This document shows positions 23,779 to 33,486 of a stretch of 64,000 bases of DNA, piece by piece. How positions within the stretch are numbered: position 1 is the stretch's first letter; each line of letters opens with the position of its first letter. Source of the DNA: Halobacteriales archaeon YIM A00010 (GTDB lineage Archaea > Halobacteriota > Halobacteria > Halobacteriales > Haloarculaceae); contig JAKCFJ010000001.1 in NCBI GenBank assembly GCA_025041175.1, positions 1,798,001 through 1,862,000 of the forward strand. Direction: 5' to 3'. A program made the position numbers and the translations under genes. The notes below the pieces were generated by a model. It saw nothing but the letters and a program-made list of their open reading frames with translations, was not told where the DNA came from and ran no database searches.

Positions 23779-25014
23779 CAGTCGGTCGCGGACGGTTCCG
23801 AGCAGCCCGTTGGGCACGTACAGCACGAACAGGACGAAAACGACGCCCACGTACAGCGCCGCCCGCCCGTTGAGGAAGACGTCGATGGTTTCTCCGACCG
23901 TCATCCCGTTGTACACGACCGTTTCCATCGTTCCCTGGCCAACGTTCTCCCGAAGATACGGCAGGAGTCCGCCACCGCTTCCCCCCTTCGAGAGGAACTC
24001 GCGCACGCCCTCGTCGAAGAGGTGACCGTACAGCGGCCCGGCGAGCGTGCCAAACCCGCCGATGATGCTCGCCAGGAGGGCGTCTCCGGTGGTGAGGAAA
24101 TAAAACCCGCTTTCGGGCGTCACCGAGCGGCGATACCCCGCGAAGAGACCGCCGGCGATCCCCGCGAAGAACGCCGAGATGGCGAACGCTCCGAGCTTGT
24201 AGTAGAACGTGTTGTAGCCGATGGCCCGGGCGCGTTCCTCGTTCTCGCGGATGGCGACGAGCGTCCGTCCGAACGGCGAGTGGACGACCCGCTGCATCGC
24301 AAAATAACAGACGAGCACCACGATCCCGACCATGTAGTAGGATACTTCCGCAGCCGTGAGGTGGACGACGCCGAGCAGCTCGACGGTGTCGCCGGTCAGC
24401 TGACCGACGGCAAGCGACAGCGAGTCGACGCCAGGGACACCGATCTCGAACCCCTCTGTCCGTCCGGTGACGGCGACGCCGTCGCGGGGGTTCGACCCGA
24501 GATAGCCCCAGTCGCGGACGAAGACGTACAGCACCTGGGAAAAGCCGAGCGTGATCATTGCGAAGTAGACGCCCGAGAGCCGGAAGGAGACTGCGCCGAT
24601 GATCACCGCGAAGACGACTGCGAGCAGTCCGCCGAGCACGAGCAAGAGAACGAACGGCGTGGATGCGGGGAGCAGCGGTATCTTCCCGTTCGCAGTGAGG
24701 ACGACCAGGTAGGCCCCCACGCCGTAAAACGTGGCGTGGCCGAACGAGAGGTAGCCGGTGTAGCCCGAGACGAAGTCGAACGACACGGCGAACAGCCCGA
24801 AGTAGAGGACAGCAACCATCGTCTCGACCCGCGGTAACAGCGCCACTGCCTCCGCGGAGAAGGGTGAGTTCACCGCGACGGCGTAGACGCCGGGGTAGGC
24901 CGCGAGCACCGCGATGACGAGTAGGTGGACCGCGTGGTCGCGGGCGTAGCTTCGAAGCGACGACGCAAGCGCGTTGGCGCCGCTAACGCCGGAAGCTGAC
25001 GGGCTAATGGCCAC
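23755..25014 (-). CDS. livM: Branched-chain amino acid/amide ABC transporter permease LivM
   Basis: The 419-residue membrane protein has about ten hydrophobic helices and the LivM landmark GYTGYLSFGHATFYGVGAY. The cytoplasmic EAA-like loop reads RENEERARAIGYNTFYYKLGAFAISAFFAGIAG (in part). It forms the pore with LivH. The last codons (LSDRDD and the stop) come from the end of the MITE at 23679-23778, so the original C-terminus was replaced by element sequence. It overlaps livH by 11 bp, completing the operon livK-livG-livF-livH-livM. Confidence 0.92.
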   Translation of the reverse strand: MAISPSASGVSGANALASSLRSYARDHAVHLLVIAVLAAYPGVYAVAVNSPFSAEAVALLPRVETMVAVLYFGLFAVSFDFVSGYTGYLSFGHATFYGVGAYLVVLTANGKIPLLPASTPFVLLLVLGGLLAVVFAVIIGAVSFRLSGVYFAMITLGFSQVLYVFVRDWGYLGSNPRDGVAVTGRTEGFEIGVPGVDSLSLAVGQLTGDTVELLGVVHLTAAEVSYYMVGIVVLVCYFAMQRVVHSPFGRTLVAIRENEERARAIGYNTFYYKLGAFAISAFFAGIAGGLFAGYRRSVTPESGFYFLTTGDALLASIIGGFGTLAGPLYGHLFDEGVREFLSKGGSGGGLLPYLRENVGQGTMETVVYNGMTVGETIDVFLNGRAALYVGVVFVLFVLYVPNGLLGTVRDRLILSDRDD

Positions 25015-26041
25015 CCACCTCCTCGACGCCGAACAGGCCCTGTGGCCGGACCACGAGCACGACCACGAGCACGAGGAAGATCGTCATCTCGGGGAGCCCG
25101 GTGAACGCGATGGCGTTCTGGAACCACCACGTCATCGTCGCATCGATGAGTCCGACGAGCAGACCGGCAGCGACGGTGCCGCGGAACGTGCCGAGTCCGC
25201 CAATGATGACGACGACGAACGCCGGCAACAGCGTCTCGACGGCGAGGGGAACGCTCGCTCCCCACGACTGGTCCCACGCGAGCAGGACGCCAGCGACGCC
25301 GGCGAGTCCAGTCCCGAGCGCGAAGACGACAGTGAACACCCGACGAACGTTGACGCCGAGTGCCGCCGCCATCTCCGAGTCCTCGCTGCCAGCACGGACG
25401 TACAGGCCGTAGCGCGTTCGGGTGAGGAACGCCCAGATGACGACCACGGTGAGGATTCCACACGCGATTTCGAACAGCTTCAGCCCGGACACCGACGCCA
25501 CCACGAGATCGTGGCGCTGTCCCAACGCGGCGGGTTTGGTCGCCAGCGCGGCCTGCCACTCCGAGATCGGCTGGAGACCGTAAAACGAGACGACGATGCG
25601 CGCGAACTCGTCGAGTATCAGCGTTAGGCCGAACGTCAGCAGGATCTGAGAGAGCGGTGGCCGGTCGTAGATCGGTCGGATGAGACCCATTTCGAGCAGG
25701 CCGCCGAGCGCGGCCAGCGCTGTGAAAACGACGACGACGCCGAGCAGGAACGCGAGCAAACGCGTCGGATCGCCGGTTTCCTGGCTCACCAGCAACACCA
25801 TGACGAGTCCGCCGAGGTACGCACCCACCATCGTCACCGACCCGTGAGCGAAGTTCAACACGCCCATCAGTCCGAAAATGAGGGTGAGTCCGCTTGCGAT
25901 CATGACGTACAGCGCCGCCTTTGCCAGTCCGTCGACGAGCACGCCAAACAGCGTACTAGGCCGGAAAAACGCACCGAGAGCGTCGAGAAACAGCGGGATG
26001 CCATCCGCGAACGGCGACAGCGCGAGGACAACGCTAGTCAC
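25004..26041 (-). CDS. livH: Branched-chain amino acid/amide ABC transporter permease LivH
   Basis: A 345-residue integral membrane protein with about eight to nine helices. Characteristic stretches are KAALYVMIASGLTLIFGLMG (in part), VLNFAHGSVTMVGAYLGG, the cytoplasmic loop RAGSEDSEMAAALGVNVRRVF, and GGLGTFRGTVAAGLLVGL. It pairs with LivM and is energised by LivF and LivG. Its start overlaps the livF stop by 4 bp (ATGA). The C-terminus FGVEEVGGH overlaps the livM start. Confidence 0.93.
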   Translation of the reverse strand: MTSVVLALSPFADGIPLFLDALGAFFRPSTLFGVLVDGLAKAALYVMIASGLTLIFGLMGVLNFAHGSVTMVGAYLGGLVMVLLVSQETGDPTRLLAFLLGVVVVFTALAALGGLLEMGLIRPIYDRPPLSQILLTFGLTLILDEFARIVVSFYGLQPISEWQAALATKPAALGQRHDLVVASVSGLKLFEIACGILTVVVIWAFLTRTRYGLYVRAGSEDSEMAAALGVNVRRVFTVVFALGTGLAGVAGVLLAWDQSWGASVPLAVETLLPAFVVVIIGGLGTFRGTVAAGLLVGLIDATMTWWFQNAIAFTGLPEMTIFLVLVVVLVVRPQGLFGVEEVGGH

Positions 26042-26736
26042 GCGGACAGATACCTCCGGAGCCGTTCATCGCTCTCCTCGACCTCGCTTGTCTCGCCCGA
26101 ATCGACGATCCGACCGTCATCGAGAACGTAAAACCGGTCGGCCAGATCCAGCGCCAGCGGCAGGTTCTGCTCGACCAGAAGGACGGTCGTCTCCGCCGCG
26201 GTGGCCGCCAGCGCGTCGGCGACGGCCGAAACGATGAGCGGCGCGAGCCCTTCGGATGGCTCGTCCACCAACAGGAGGTCGTTGTCGCCGACTAACCCGC
26301 GCGCGATGGCGAGCATCTGCTGTTGTCCCCCCGAGAGGGTGCCGCCGTCGCGGTAGCGGTGTTCGCGCAGATCCGGAAACGTCTCGTACGCGCGCTCTCG
26401 GGCTGCGTCCACGTCGCGTCCCTCCGGAACGGCGACGTGGACGTTCTCCTCCACGGTGAGTTGTGAGAAGATCCGTCTGTTCTCGGGAATCCAGCCGACG
26501 CCGGCGTCGGCAACGTCGTGGGTGTCGGTCCCCGTGATGTCCTCGCCACGAAGCCGAACCCGCCCCTTACTCGGCGGCGTCAGCTGCATGATCGTCCGAA
26601 GAGTGGTCGTTTTGCCGACGCCGTTACGCCCGACGAGCGCAACGACTTCCCCCGAATCGACTTCGAGTGAGACGCCTTCGAGGATGTGGCTGTCGCCGTA
26701 GTACGTGTGGACCGCCTCGACCGAAAGAAGACTCAC
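26038..26736 (-). CDS. livF: Branched-chain amino acid/amide ABC transporter ATP-binding protein LivF
   Basis: A 232-residue nucleotide-binding subunit with Walker A GRNGVGKTTT, a signature LSGGQQQMLAIARGL, Walker B LLLVDEPSEGLAP and the switch region VLLVEQNLPLALDLADRFYVL, which is typical of LivF. It couples ATP hydrolysis to transport with LivG. Its start overlaps the livG stop by 4 bp. Confidence 0.94.
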   Translation of the reverse strand: MSLLSVEAVHTYYGDSHILEGVSLEVDSGEVVALVGRNGVGKTTTLRTIMQLTPPSKGRVRLRGEDITGTDTHDVADAGVGWIPENRRIFSQLTVEENVHVAVPEGRDVDAARERAYETFPDLREHRYRDGGTLSGGQQQMLAIARGLVGDNDLLLVDEPSEGLAPLIVSAVADALAATAAETTVLLVEQNLPLALDLADRFYVLDDGRIVDSGETSEVEESDERLRRYLSA

Positions 26737-27530
26737 GCCACACCACCCGCTCCTTCCGTGTGATCGTCGACATCGCCGCGCTCGTACCCACCGAGATACG
26801 CCCGCTGGACCGTCTCGTCGGCCCGAACGGCCGCCGGTTCGCCGTCGGCGATCACGCTCCCCTGATTGAGCACGACGATGCGGTCGGAGACGGTCATCAC
26901 GATGTCCATGTTGTGCTCGACGAGCAGAACGGCGTGGTCGGTGGCCACGTCCTCGATGAGCGCCACGACATCGCCGACTGACTCCGAGGAAACGCCCGCG
27001 TTCGGCTCGTCCAACAGGAGTACGTCCGGATCGCCGGCCAGAGCGACGGCGATCTCCAGCTGGCGCTTTGCGCCGTGGCTCAGCGCCCCGGCGGATTCGT
27101 CGGCGTCCTCGGCCAGCCCGACCCGGTCGAGGATCGCCTCCGCTTCCGTGATGTACTCCTCGAACGCACCGGCGTTGTGCCAGCAGTTCATCGCGTCACC
27201 ACCGGCCGCTTGGGCCGCAATGCGGACGTTCTCGCGGACCGTGTTCTCCGTGAAGAGGTTCGTTATCTGGTAGGATCGGTGCAGACCGAACCCCGCCGTC
27301 CTGTGGGGCGGTGCGTCGGTGACGTCGATCCAGTCCCCGGCGGTTCGCAACTCGACCGTTCCGGCTGTGGGTGTCAGTTTCCCGGTTAACAGATCGAAAA
27401 ACGTCGTCTTGCCTGCGCCGTTGGGACCGATGAGCGAGCAGCATTCGTCGGCCGCGAGGTCGAACTCCACGCCATCGACCGCGGTGAGACCGCCGAACTG
27501 CTTGGTCAGTCCCCGTGTACGAAGCACCAT
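26733..27530 (-). CDS. livG: Branched-chain amino acid/amide ABC transporter ATP-binding protein LivG
   Basis: A 265-residue nucleotide-binding subunit from the ATG at 27530 (MVLRTRGLTKQFGG); an in-frame ATG at 27551 would overlap the livK stop. Walker A is GPNGAGKTTFFD. The signature is GALSHGAKRQLEIAVAL, in which HGA replaces the usual GGQ, as is common in LivG. Walker B is VLLLDEPNAGVSS, and LLVEHNMDIVM is the H-loop. The middle insertion around RSYQITNLFTENTVREN is typical of LivG. Confidence 0.93.
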   Translation of the reverse strand: MVLRTRGLTKQFGGLTAVDGVEFDLAADECCSLIGPNGAGKTTFFDLLTGKLTPTAGTVELRTAGDWIDVTDAPPHRTAGFGLHRSYQITNLFTENTVRENVRIAAQAAGGDAMNCWHNAGAFEEYITEAEAILDRVGLAEDADESAGALSHGAKRQLEIAVALAGDPDVLLLDEPNAGVSSESVGDVVALIEDVATDHAVLLVEHNMDIVMTVSDRIVVLNQGSVIADGEPAAVRADETVQRAYLGGYERGDVDDHTEGAGGVA

Positions 27531-27540
27531 CGCTGATCGT

Positions 27541-28905
27541 TCAGAGGCCACAGTCCATGGTATCGGCCGCGCTCGGGATCGTTACGGCGTCAGCGTCGAT
27601 CCGGGCGACGGGTTCGCTCGGACGAACGGTGGCGTCCCAGCTGTCTGTCCACTCATCGCCGGTTGGGACCGGATCCGCGACGGTCATTTCCGAGCGGGCC
27701 TGGTTGTTGTATTCCTGGAACGTGTAGCCGTCCGGCCCTTTGGGCGTGTCGGCAACCGTCATCCCGCGCAGCGCGTCCGCGATGTCGGCTCCGTCCGTCG
27801 AGCCGCTCTGTTCGACAGCTTGGACGATCGCCGACGCAGCAGTGAACGTGCCGGCGGAAAACAGGTCGGGAACCACCCCATACGCCTCGGTGTACGTGTC
27901 GACGAATTTGCTGTTTATCTCGTTGTCGTACTGGTTCCAGTGGTAGCGCGTGGTGAACGGCCCGAGCTTCGTCTCTTTCACCGCTGTTTCGGTGAGAGAT
28001 CCGAGTTCTTTCTGCAGCGTCTGGCCCATGGCCGCGTTCGTGATCCGCGTGGCGAACCCACCGAAAACGCGATAGGAGTAGTCGCCGTTGAGAAACGCCG
28101 TGAACAGTTGGGGCAGCGTGGAGACGGTGAACCCGCCGACGATGCCGTCAGCGCCGGCGTCTTCCGCGTTTCCGAGTAGTCCCTCCCACTCCGAATAGCC
28201 CTGGGGGACGAACTTCTCACCGAGGATTTCGATCCCTTCCGCTTCGAGAACAGCGCGGTAGTTGTTCACGACGGCTTTGCCGAAGCTGTAGTCGGCACCG
28301 AACAGATACACTGAGTCGATATCGGTTTCTCGTGCGACGTACGTTCCGCCGCTGCGGGCGTCCATCGCCGTGGTTTCGCTCGCCCGGAAGACGTTCGCCG
28401 CGCAGGTCTCCGCGTCCGCGGTGATCGACGCCGACGCCGCGGGTCCGATGAGCGTCGGGACCTCTGACTGCTTGGAAACGGTCTTGATGACGCGCGTCGC
28501 TGCTCCCGACGAGGCACACCCGAACAGGAGGTCAACGTCCTCCTGGACGAGGTTCGTCGCCAGCGTTTGGGCCGTGTCGGTGTCGAACTGCGTGTCTCGA
28601 ACGTGCAACTCGTAAGTGGTGTCCCCAACCGTGACCGTCCGCGTTCCCTCGTTGGTTTCCTGGACGGGATCCGTGTCGCCCTTGTAGGCAAGCCCGGAGT
28701 AAAATCCCCAAAGCGCTTGCTCGCCGTAGTATTTCAGATCACCCGATATCGGCTGCATAACACCGATGCTGACCGTTCCCGAGGACGAGCCGCCGTTGTC
28801 CGACCCTGCCTGGGAGTCCCCGCCCGTGCAGCCTGCGAGACCGGCGATCCCGGTCGCGCCAAGGATACGCAGCGCCCGGCGACGGGATATGTGTCTCCTT
28901 GCCAT
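27541..28905 (-). CDS. livK: Tat lipoprotein substrate-binding protein of the Liv transporter
   Basis: A 454-residue periplasmic-binding type I protein. The twin-arginine and lipobox leader is ISRRRALRILGATGIAGLAGC, about residues 6-26 (quoted run: RRRALRILGATG), and the lipobox Cys is followed by a Gly/Ser linker. The mature part starts TVSIGVMQPISGDLKYYGEQ and includes LFGCASSGAATRVIKTVS. The start at 28905 places the Tat motif at the N-terminus. The urea/short-chain amide branch of LivK-like proteins is a plausible ligand class, but the substrate is not shown. It is the first gene of the liv operon. Confidence 0.9.
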   Translation of the reverse strand: MARRHISRRRALRILGATGIAGLAGCTGGDSQAGSDNGGSSSGTVSIGVMQPISGDLKYYGEQALWGFYSGLAYKGDTDPVQETNEGTRTVTVGDTTYELHVRDTQFDTDTAQTLATNLVQEDVDLLFGCASSGAATRVIKTVSKQSEVPTLIGPAASASITADAETCAANVFRASETTAMDARSGGTYVARETDIDSVYLFGADYSFGKAVVNNYRAVLEAEGIEILGEKFVPQGYSEWEGLLGNAEDAGADGIVGGFTVSTLPQLFTAFLNGDYSYRVFGGFATRITNAAMGQTLQKELGSLTETAVKETKLGPFTTRYHWNQYDNEINSKFVDTYTEAYGVVPDLFSAGTFTAASAIVQAVEQSGSTDGADIADALRGMTVADTPKGPDGYTFQEYNNQARSEMTVADPVPTGDEWTDSWDATVRPSEPVARIDADAVTIPSAADTMDCGL

Positions 28906-29023
28906 GCTACTACAGTGTACATCTATGTCGGACAAATATTGGCGGGTTAATATATCAACCATGCCGAGACTCACTCATCGCAGGCCGCTACCGGCTCGAA
29001 GTAGTCCGGAGACGTCTCCGTGG

Positions 29024-30052
29024 TCAGTGGCCGTCGGCAGCGAAGAACGCCCACATCTCCAGCGAGGCGTCCGGTCCGTCCGGGTCGGTGTACGAACCCG
29101 AGGGGGTGCCACCCGACCACGCGTGTCCCATACCGTTGACCGACCAGTGCTCGACGATACTCCGACCGGTGGAGTCGTGGTACTCCGAGACGGTGGCGCA
29201 GTTCGGAGCGGAGCAGTCGGAGTACGTCTCGTCCGGGTCGCCGTCAATCGCGCCGTCGTCGCTCCCGTTGTGAGCGAGGTCGTTGGTTTGTGTCGCCTGC
29301 TCGGTCGCCTGCTCGCCGTTACACGGGGCGACCGTGGCGTCGTCCGTGCCGTGGAAGACGATCGTCGGCAGCTCTGTGGTGATGCCGAACTCCTCCATCC
29401 GGTCGTAGGCGCGTGTTCCCGCTTCCTGGGGATCGGTCGGGCTACACTGGGTCATCGCCATCACCCCGCTGATCGCGTTCTCGGCCGCGTCGTACTGTAA
29501 TCCCGAGTGGATGCCGGCACCCGAAAACACGTCGGCGTATTCGACGACCAGGTTGGGCACCATCGCGCCGCCCGCCGATAGCCCGGCGGCGTACACCTCG
29601 TTTCCGTCGATGGCGTGGTCCGTTTGTATCTCCTCGACCATGCCCGCGATGATCGCCGCTTCGCCCTGCCCTCGCGTCGTGTTCGCGTCGTTGAACCACT
29701 GCCAGCACCGGCTGTAATGTCTGAATGGGGACTGTTCCGGGTAGCAAACGATGAAGTCGTTCTCGTCGGCCACCTCGTTCATCCTCGTTCCGTCCGCGAA
29801 ATCGTCGGCAGTTTGGGTACAGCCGTGGAGCATGACCACCAACGGAACCGCCGTGGTGTCGTCCACGCTGCCGGGAACGTACTTGGTGTACTCGAGCCCG
29901 CTGTGGGTGTGGCGCGTGTACGAGCCGTCCGCAGCCCGCGCGTTCGGAACGGCGCTCGCACCTACCAGTCCGGTAGCCACGACGCCGATCGACTGCAACA
30001 GTGTGCGTCTGTGCAGGTCCGTGCGTGAGATACTACGACGATCAGCTGTCAT
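29024..30052 (-). CDS. Tat-exported PHB-depolymerase-family esterase
   Basis: A 342-residue alpha/beta hydrolase. A Tat leader (TDLHRRTLLQSIGVVATG) is followed by a likely signal peptidase site at ARA (residue 40). Catalytic elements: oxyanion HGCTQ, nucleophile S159 in GLSAGGAM, acid near VFHGTDDATV, and histidine in NGMGHAWSGG. Cysteine pairs (CTQ, CYPE, CWQW, CSAPNC) suggest disulfides, fitting secretion. Homologues include short-chain polyhydroxyalkanoate depolymerases and feruloyl/acetylxylan esterases, so the substrate is uncertain. The polypeptide is complete and on the same strand as the liv operon, but separated from livK by 118 bp. Confidence 0.88.
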   Translation of the reverse strand: MTADRRSISRTDLHRRTLLQSIGVVATGLVGASAVPNARAADGSYTRHTHSGLEYTKYVPGSVDDTTAVPLVVMLHGCTQTADDFADGTRMNEVADENDFIVCYPEQSPFRHYSRCWQWFNDANTTRGQGEAAIIAGMVEEIQTDHAIDGNEVYAAGLSAGGAMVPNLVVEYADVFSGAGIHSGLQYDAAENAISGVMAMTQCSPTDPQEAGTRAYDRMEEFGITTELPTIVFHGTDDATVAPCNGEQATEQATQTNDLAHNGSDDGAIDGDPDETYSDCSAPNCATVSEYHDSTGRSIVEHWSVNGMGHAWSGGTPSGSYTDPDGPDASLEMWAFFAADGH

Positions 30053-30198
30053 TAGTTACCACGAATCAATTTATTGACTAGTGAACGGTATAGTCAGTGG
30101 TTGATATGTGAACCAGCGAGAGGAGCGTTCCGGTGTGTCGGGTAGGGCTATAGTAGTGGACTTCGAGCAACGCTGTACGGTAGCGTGGGTGTCTCTCG

Positions 30199-30768
30199 CT
30201 ACACCGTCCGTGCGTGCCGGAACCGACGGAAGAGATACGAAAGCGATACCAGAAGCGTGACGACCTCGATCGCCCACGTGCCGTCTGGTAGTGGTGGGAC
30301 GTAGTTGAGCAGTGGGTTTCCGTATATCAGCAGTCCGATTCCGCCGTACAGATACGGATTCGGCTGCCATTGACTCGTACTCCGTCGAACCGCTCTGGCA
30401 TCCAAAAAGAGCACGATCGGGTAGAGGGTAGCGATCAGAAGATATCCAAACATCAATAGTATCGCCACCAGTCCAAAGACTTCCACCAGTATACTGATAG
30501 ATGGGGGCGTGTGTCGCGGGTCGATCGGGAACAGGACCGTCATGCCGAGCGTTGCGACTGCCATGAACGGTTGGATGAAAATCACGAGCCACCAGTGGGA
30601 CTTCGATGGTCCAGTGACCGTCTGGCCGGCCCAGACGACACCAGCGATTCCCAGGAGGGATAACACGAAGCGAAACATCCCACCAGCGAAGTGACCGGCG
30701 TAGATGATGACGACCGAAAGGTACACCACGAGACCCAAGACGATCGCTCTCACGAATGACCGGGACAT
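30199..30768 (-). CDS. Polytopic membrane protein of unknown function
   Basis: A 189-residue protein from the ATG at 30768 (MSRSFVRAIVLGLVVYLSVV). The longer in-frame extension to 30870 is through AT-rich promoter-like DNA and is not used. About six hydrophobic spans are visible: residues 4-22, 27-47, 53-75, 84-120 (probably two) and 160-180. A NPYLYGGIGLLIYGNPLLNYVPP loop (in part) is proline- and glycine-rich, and a basic FRRFRHARTV tail is likely cytoplasmic. No family is recognised. Confidence 0.65.
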   Translation of the reverse strand: MSRSFVRAIVLGLVVYLSVVIIYAGHFAGGMFRFVLSLLGIAGVVWAGQTVTGPSKSHWWLVIFIQPFMAVATLGMTVLFPIDPRHTPPSISILVEVFGLVAILLMFGYLLIATLYPIVLFLDARAVRRSTSQWQPNPYLYGGIGLLIYGNPLLNYVPPLPDGTWAIEVVTLLVSLSYLFRRFRHARTV

Positions 30769-31009
30769 ATTGGTGTATTTATCGTTTATCGTAATAGTCA
30801 AAAACGGATCGATGATTTTCGGCCGATGGTTGGTGACTGGCTCACCCACTGTGTTTTGTCGCTTCATCATGGATTCACTACTGATTGCCTCCCGATCAGT
30901 CGTTTAATTGTTGCGTGGTCTTCGAAATCACCGCTCATCGTAATCCTTCGGTCCACGCGGCGCATCCGATATCCGTTCATTTTTCGCATTTTCGTCCCTA
31001 TACGGAGTA

Positions 31010-31678
31010 ATGACCGAGCCAGTGACGTTCGGCGCCGGCGTGGTGTTCGGGATCGCGCTGGCGGCTCCGCCGGGACCAATGAACGCCGTCATCGCAGAGG
31101 AGAGCGTGGCCCATGGGTGGCTGTCGGGCGTGCGCGCCGGGTTGGGCGCGATGACGGCGGATTTCTGCTTTTTCGTCGGATCGCTGTTGGGCGTCGTGGC
31201 GGTCATCGAACGCCTGCCGACCCTGCGGGCGGCGATGATCGCCGTCGGCGGCGTGTTGATGCTGTATTTCGCCTACGACACCGCTACCGACCTCCAGAGC
31301 GGCTTCCAGTCGGGGGACGCAGACGAACAGGGCCGTGGCTTTCAGCGGGCGTTCGTGCTGGCGATCACGAACCCCTACCAGATCCTGTTCTGGCTGACCG
31401 TCGGCGTCGCGCTGCTCGACCCGGGGAGGGTCGACGTGCTCGAACCGCTGTCGACGGCGCTCGCCGGGCAGTTCGTCGTCCAAACGGGAACGCCGGTGCT
31501 CCTCGTCGGGCTGTTCGCCGGAATCGGCGTCTGGGCCGTCGGCTTTCCGGCGGCGCTCATCGCCGCAAGAAAACGGATGGATTCGTTTGCCCCCCTCACA
31601 GCGGGCGTCAGCGCGTTTGTGCTCGCCGGGTTCGGCGTCTACTTCCTCGTGGACGCGGTGACGCTGCTGTTTGGCTGA
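31010..31678 (+). CDS. LysE-family transporter
   Basis: A 222-residue LysE/RhtB exporter. Six hydrophobic spans are visible, with the family start FGIALAAPPGPMNAVIAEES and GWLSGVRAGLGAMTADFCFF, and a central ITNPYQILFWLTVG. Members export amino acids or other small metabolites across the cytoplasmic membrane. The substrate is unknown. It is convergent with the HD gene, with 5 bp between stops. Confidence 0.88.
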   Translation: MTEPVTFGAGVVFGIALAAPPGPMNAVIAEESVAHGWLSGVRAGLGAMTADFCFFVGSLLGVVAVIERLPTLRAAMIAVGGVLMLYFAYDTATDLQSGFQSGDADEQGRGFQRAFVLAITNPYQILFWLTVGVALLDPGRVDVLEPLSTALAGQFVVQTGTPVLLVGLFAGIGVWAVGFPAALIAARKRMDSFAPLTAGVSAFVLAGFGVYFLVDAVTLLFG

Positions 31679-31683
31679 TCAGC

Positions 31684-32379
31684 CTACTCCTCGATCCGCG
31701 CGTCGCCCAGCTCTAGTTGTGCCACCTCGGAGACGAGCCACTCGTGGAACCACCGGACGCGCTTCAGCCGCTGGTGGGCGATGCTTTCTGCGGTGTCGCT
31801 CACGATCCGGTCGAGCACGTTCTCACCCCGCTCGACGATCCGGTCGATCATGTCCGGGGCGTCCGTGTGGGGACGGGCTTCATAGCCCATCCGGAGGAGA
31901 ATGAGCGTCATCCCGTTCGCACCGACTTTATCGAGGAGATCGCTTTCGATGAGACAGCGCGCCTCCAGCGGAAGATCGGTGAGCGGTCCCTGGTAGGAGT
32001 GGGTCTCGATCGAATCACACACCTCGTCCACGAACGAGGACGGATACTCGCAGTGACTCCGGAGATACTCCCGCGTGATGCGAGCACCGGCCTCGGCGTG
32101 AACGTCCTGATCGACTTCCAACTTCGCAATGTCGTGAAACAGCGCCGCCACGCGAACGACATCGACGTTCGCCCCCTCGTTCTCGGCAATGTGAGTCCCG
32201 ACTGACACGACGTTCAGGATGTGGTTGAATCGATACTCCGCCGAATGCCACGGATACCACCGCATCCGCCCGCCGTCCTCTTCGCCCTCGACGCTCGCAG
32301 CGAGGTAGTCGTGGACAAACTGTTTCATCTCCTCGAAATCGTCGTCAGTGACTGGATTTTCGCGTATCTCAACCCCCAC
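31684..32379 (-). CDS. HD-domain hydrolase
   Basis: A 231-residue HD protein with FNHILNVVSVGTHIAENEG and VRVAALFHDIAKLE (the HD pair) followed by ETHSYQGPLTD and LIESDLLDKVGANG. This is the standard YfbR/Cgi121-like HD layout with four metal ligands. It likely hydrolyses a phosphoester such as a nucleotide. The N-terminal 40 residues are acidic. It is convergent with the LysE gene. Confidence 0.85.
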   Translation of the reverse strand: MGVEIRENPVTDDDFEEMKQFVHDYLAASVEGEEDGGRMRWYPWHSAEYRFNHILNVVSVGTHIAENEGANVDVVRVAALFHDIAKLEVDQDVHAEAGARITREYLRSHCEYPSSFVDEVCDSIETHSYQGPLTDLPLEARCLIESDLLDKVGANGMTLILLRMGYEARPHTDAPDMIDRIVERGENVLDRIVSDTAESIAHQRLKRVRWFHEWLVSEVAQLELGDARIEE

Positions 32380-32610
32380 AATACCGCCCCCTCTGCCGCC
32401 AAATACTCATGTTGAACATGGATAGTGGTGTTACAGTCTTGAGGGTTACGTTGATTCAACTTCCTCGGACGAAACCGGAGATCAGTAGTACCGTTCCTCG
32501 CTCCGAATCCGTCGATCAGGTGTGGTCGTTCCCCTCGAAATCGACTGGGCCACACCGAATATTCGCCACCGGCAGGGGGGTTTATTGTCCCAGAATGAGT
32601 TTAGGATAAT

Positions 32611-33342
32611 ATGAACATACGTACAGCAACCCCGGAGGATGGGACAGCGGTTCGAGAGACCGCGCGGCGATCTCTCGAAGCCTCTTATTCACTCAGTCCC
32701 CAAACCATCGAAAGCGCAGTGACGCAGTGGTACGACGACGAGGGCATCGTCGACAAACTCGACGAGCCGGATCACGTCATCGTGGTTGCAGAACGTGACG
32801 ATGACGTCGTGGGGTTCGCAGAGGGGATCGTCGTCGAATCGGGGGGCGACGGCGATCTCCTCTGGTTACACGTCGATCCGGACTACCGGGGTGAAGGCGT
32901 CGGAGAACGCCTTTACAGTGACATCTACGACCAGCTGATGGAGATGGGTGCGACACGGCTTCGCGGGCGGGTTCTTCGGGACAATCACAGCGGCAACGAT
33001 TTCTACGAAGAGCACGGCCTCGTCAAAGCCGGCGATGAGCGGGTCGACATCGACGGCACCCAGTACGTCGAAAACATCTACGTCGAGAACGAGCCGATGG
33101 ACATCGAATCCATCCCGACCGACAACGGCAGCGACGTGTACATCGATTACGACGACGCGGAACGCGGCAGCGTCGCGCCGTTCCTCGTCGCGTACAACGA
33201 CACCGAGCGCACCGAACGCTACGGCTACTTCTGCTCGAACTGCGACAGCCTCGATATCGCGATGGACGCGATGGGACGCGCCGAATGCAACCAGTGTGGG
33301 AACCAGCGCAAGGCGACCCGCTGGGACGCGGCGTATCTGTAA
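32611..33342 (+). CDS. GNAT acetyltransferase fused to a C-terminal zinc ribbon
   Basis: A 243-residue two-domain protein. Residues 1-150 are a GNAT N-acetyltransferase (MNIRTATPEDGTAVRETARR; acetyl-CoA loop HVDPDYRGEGVGERL; FYEEHGLVKAG). Residues 175-243 hold a beta segment and a zinc ribbon with CSNC and CNQCG, as seen in the DUF5816 family. Haloarchaea often encode this fusion. The acetyl acceptor is unknown. It is transcribed alone; hairpins follow its stop. Confidence 0.85.
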   Translation: MNIRTATPEDGTAVRETARRSLEASYSLSPQTIESAVTQWYDDEGIVDKLDEPDHVIVVAERDDDVVGFAEGIVVESGGDGDLLWLHVDPDYRGEGVGERLYSDIYDQLMEMGATRLRGRVLRDNHSGNDFYEEHGLVKAGDERVDIDGTQYVENIYVENEPMDIESIPTDNGSDVYIDYDDAERGSVAPFLVAYNDTERTERYGYFCSNCDSLDIAMDAMGRAECNQCGNQRKATRWDAAYL

Positions 33343-33486
33343 ACTACTATACCACTGTTGTTTCTCGTCTTTTGCTGTCGCTGATAACGGATCCAGCGTC
33401 GTCGATTGTCCATTCGGGCTGCTGTTCGATGGAGCGCTCGCTACGCGCTACCGGCGCGGTCGGCGTGAGCGGTGGCCGAAGTCGTT

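Noticed and set aside
23755-28905. New kind of transporter system
   Set aside because: Gene order and motifs are those of a standard Liv-type ABC transporter (binding protein, two ATPases, two permeases).
28920-28945. Third MITE end (TGTCGGACAAATA)
   Set aside because: Only eight or nine bases match the terminal repeat and no inverted partner lies within 200 bp.
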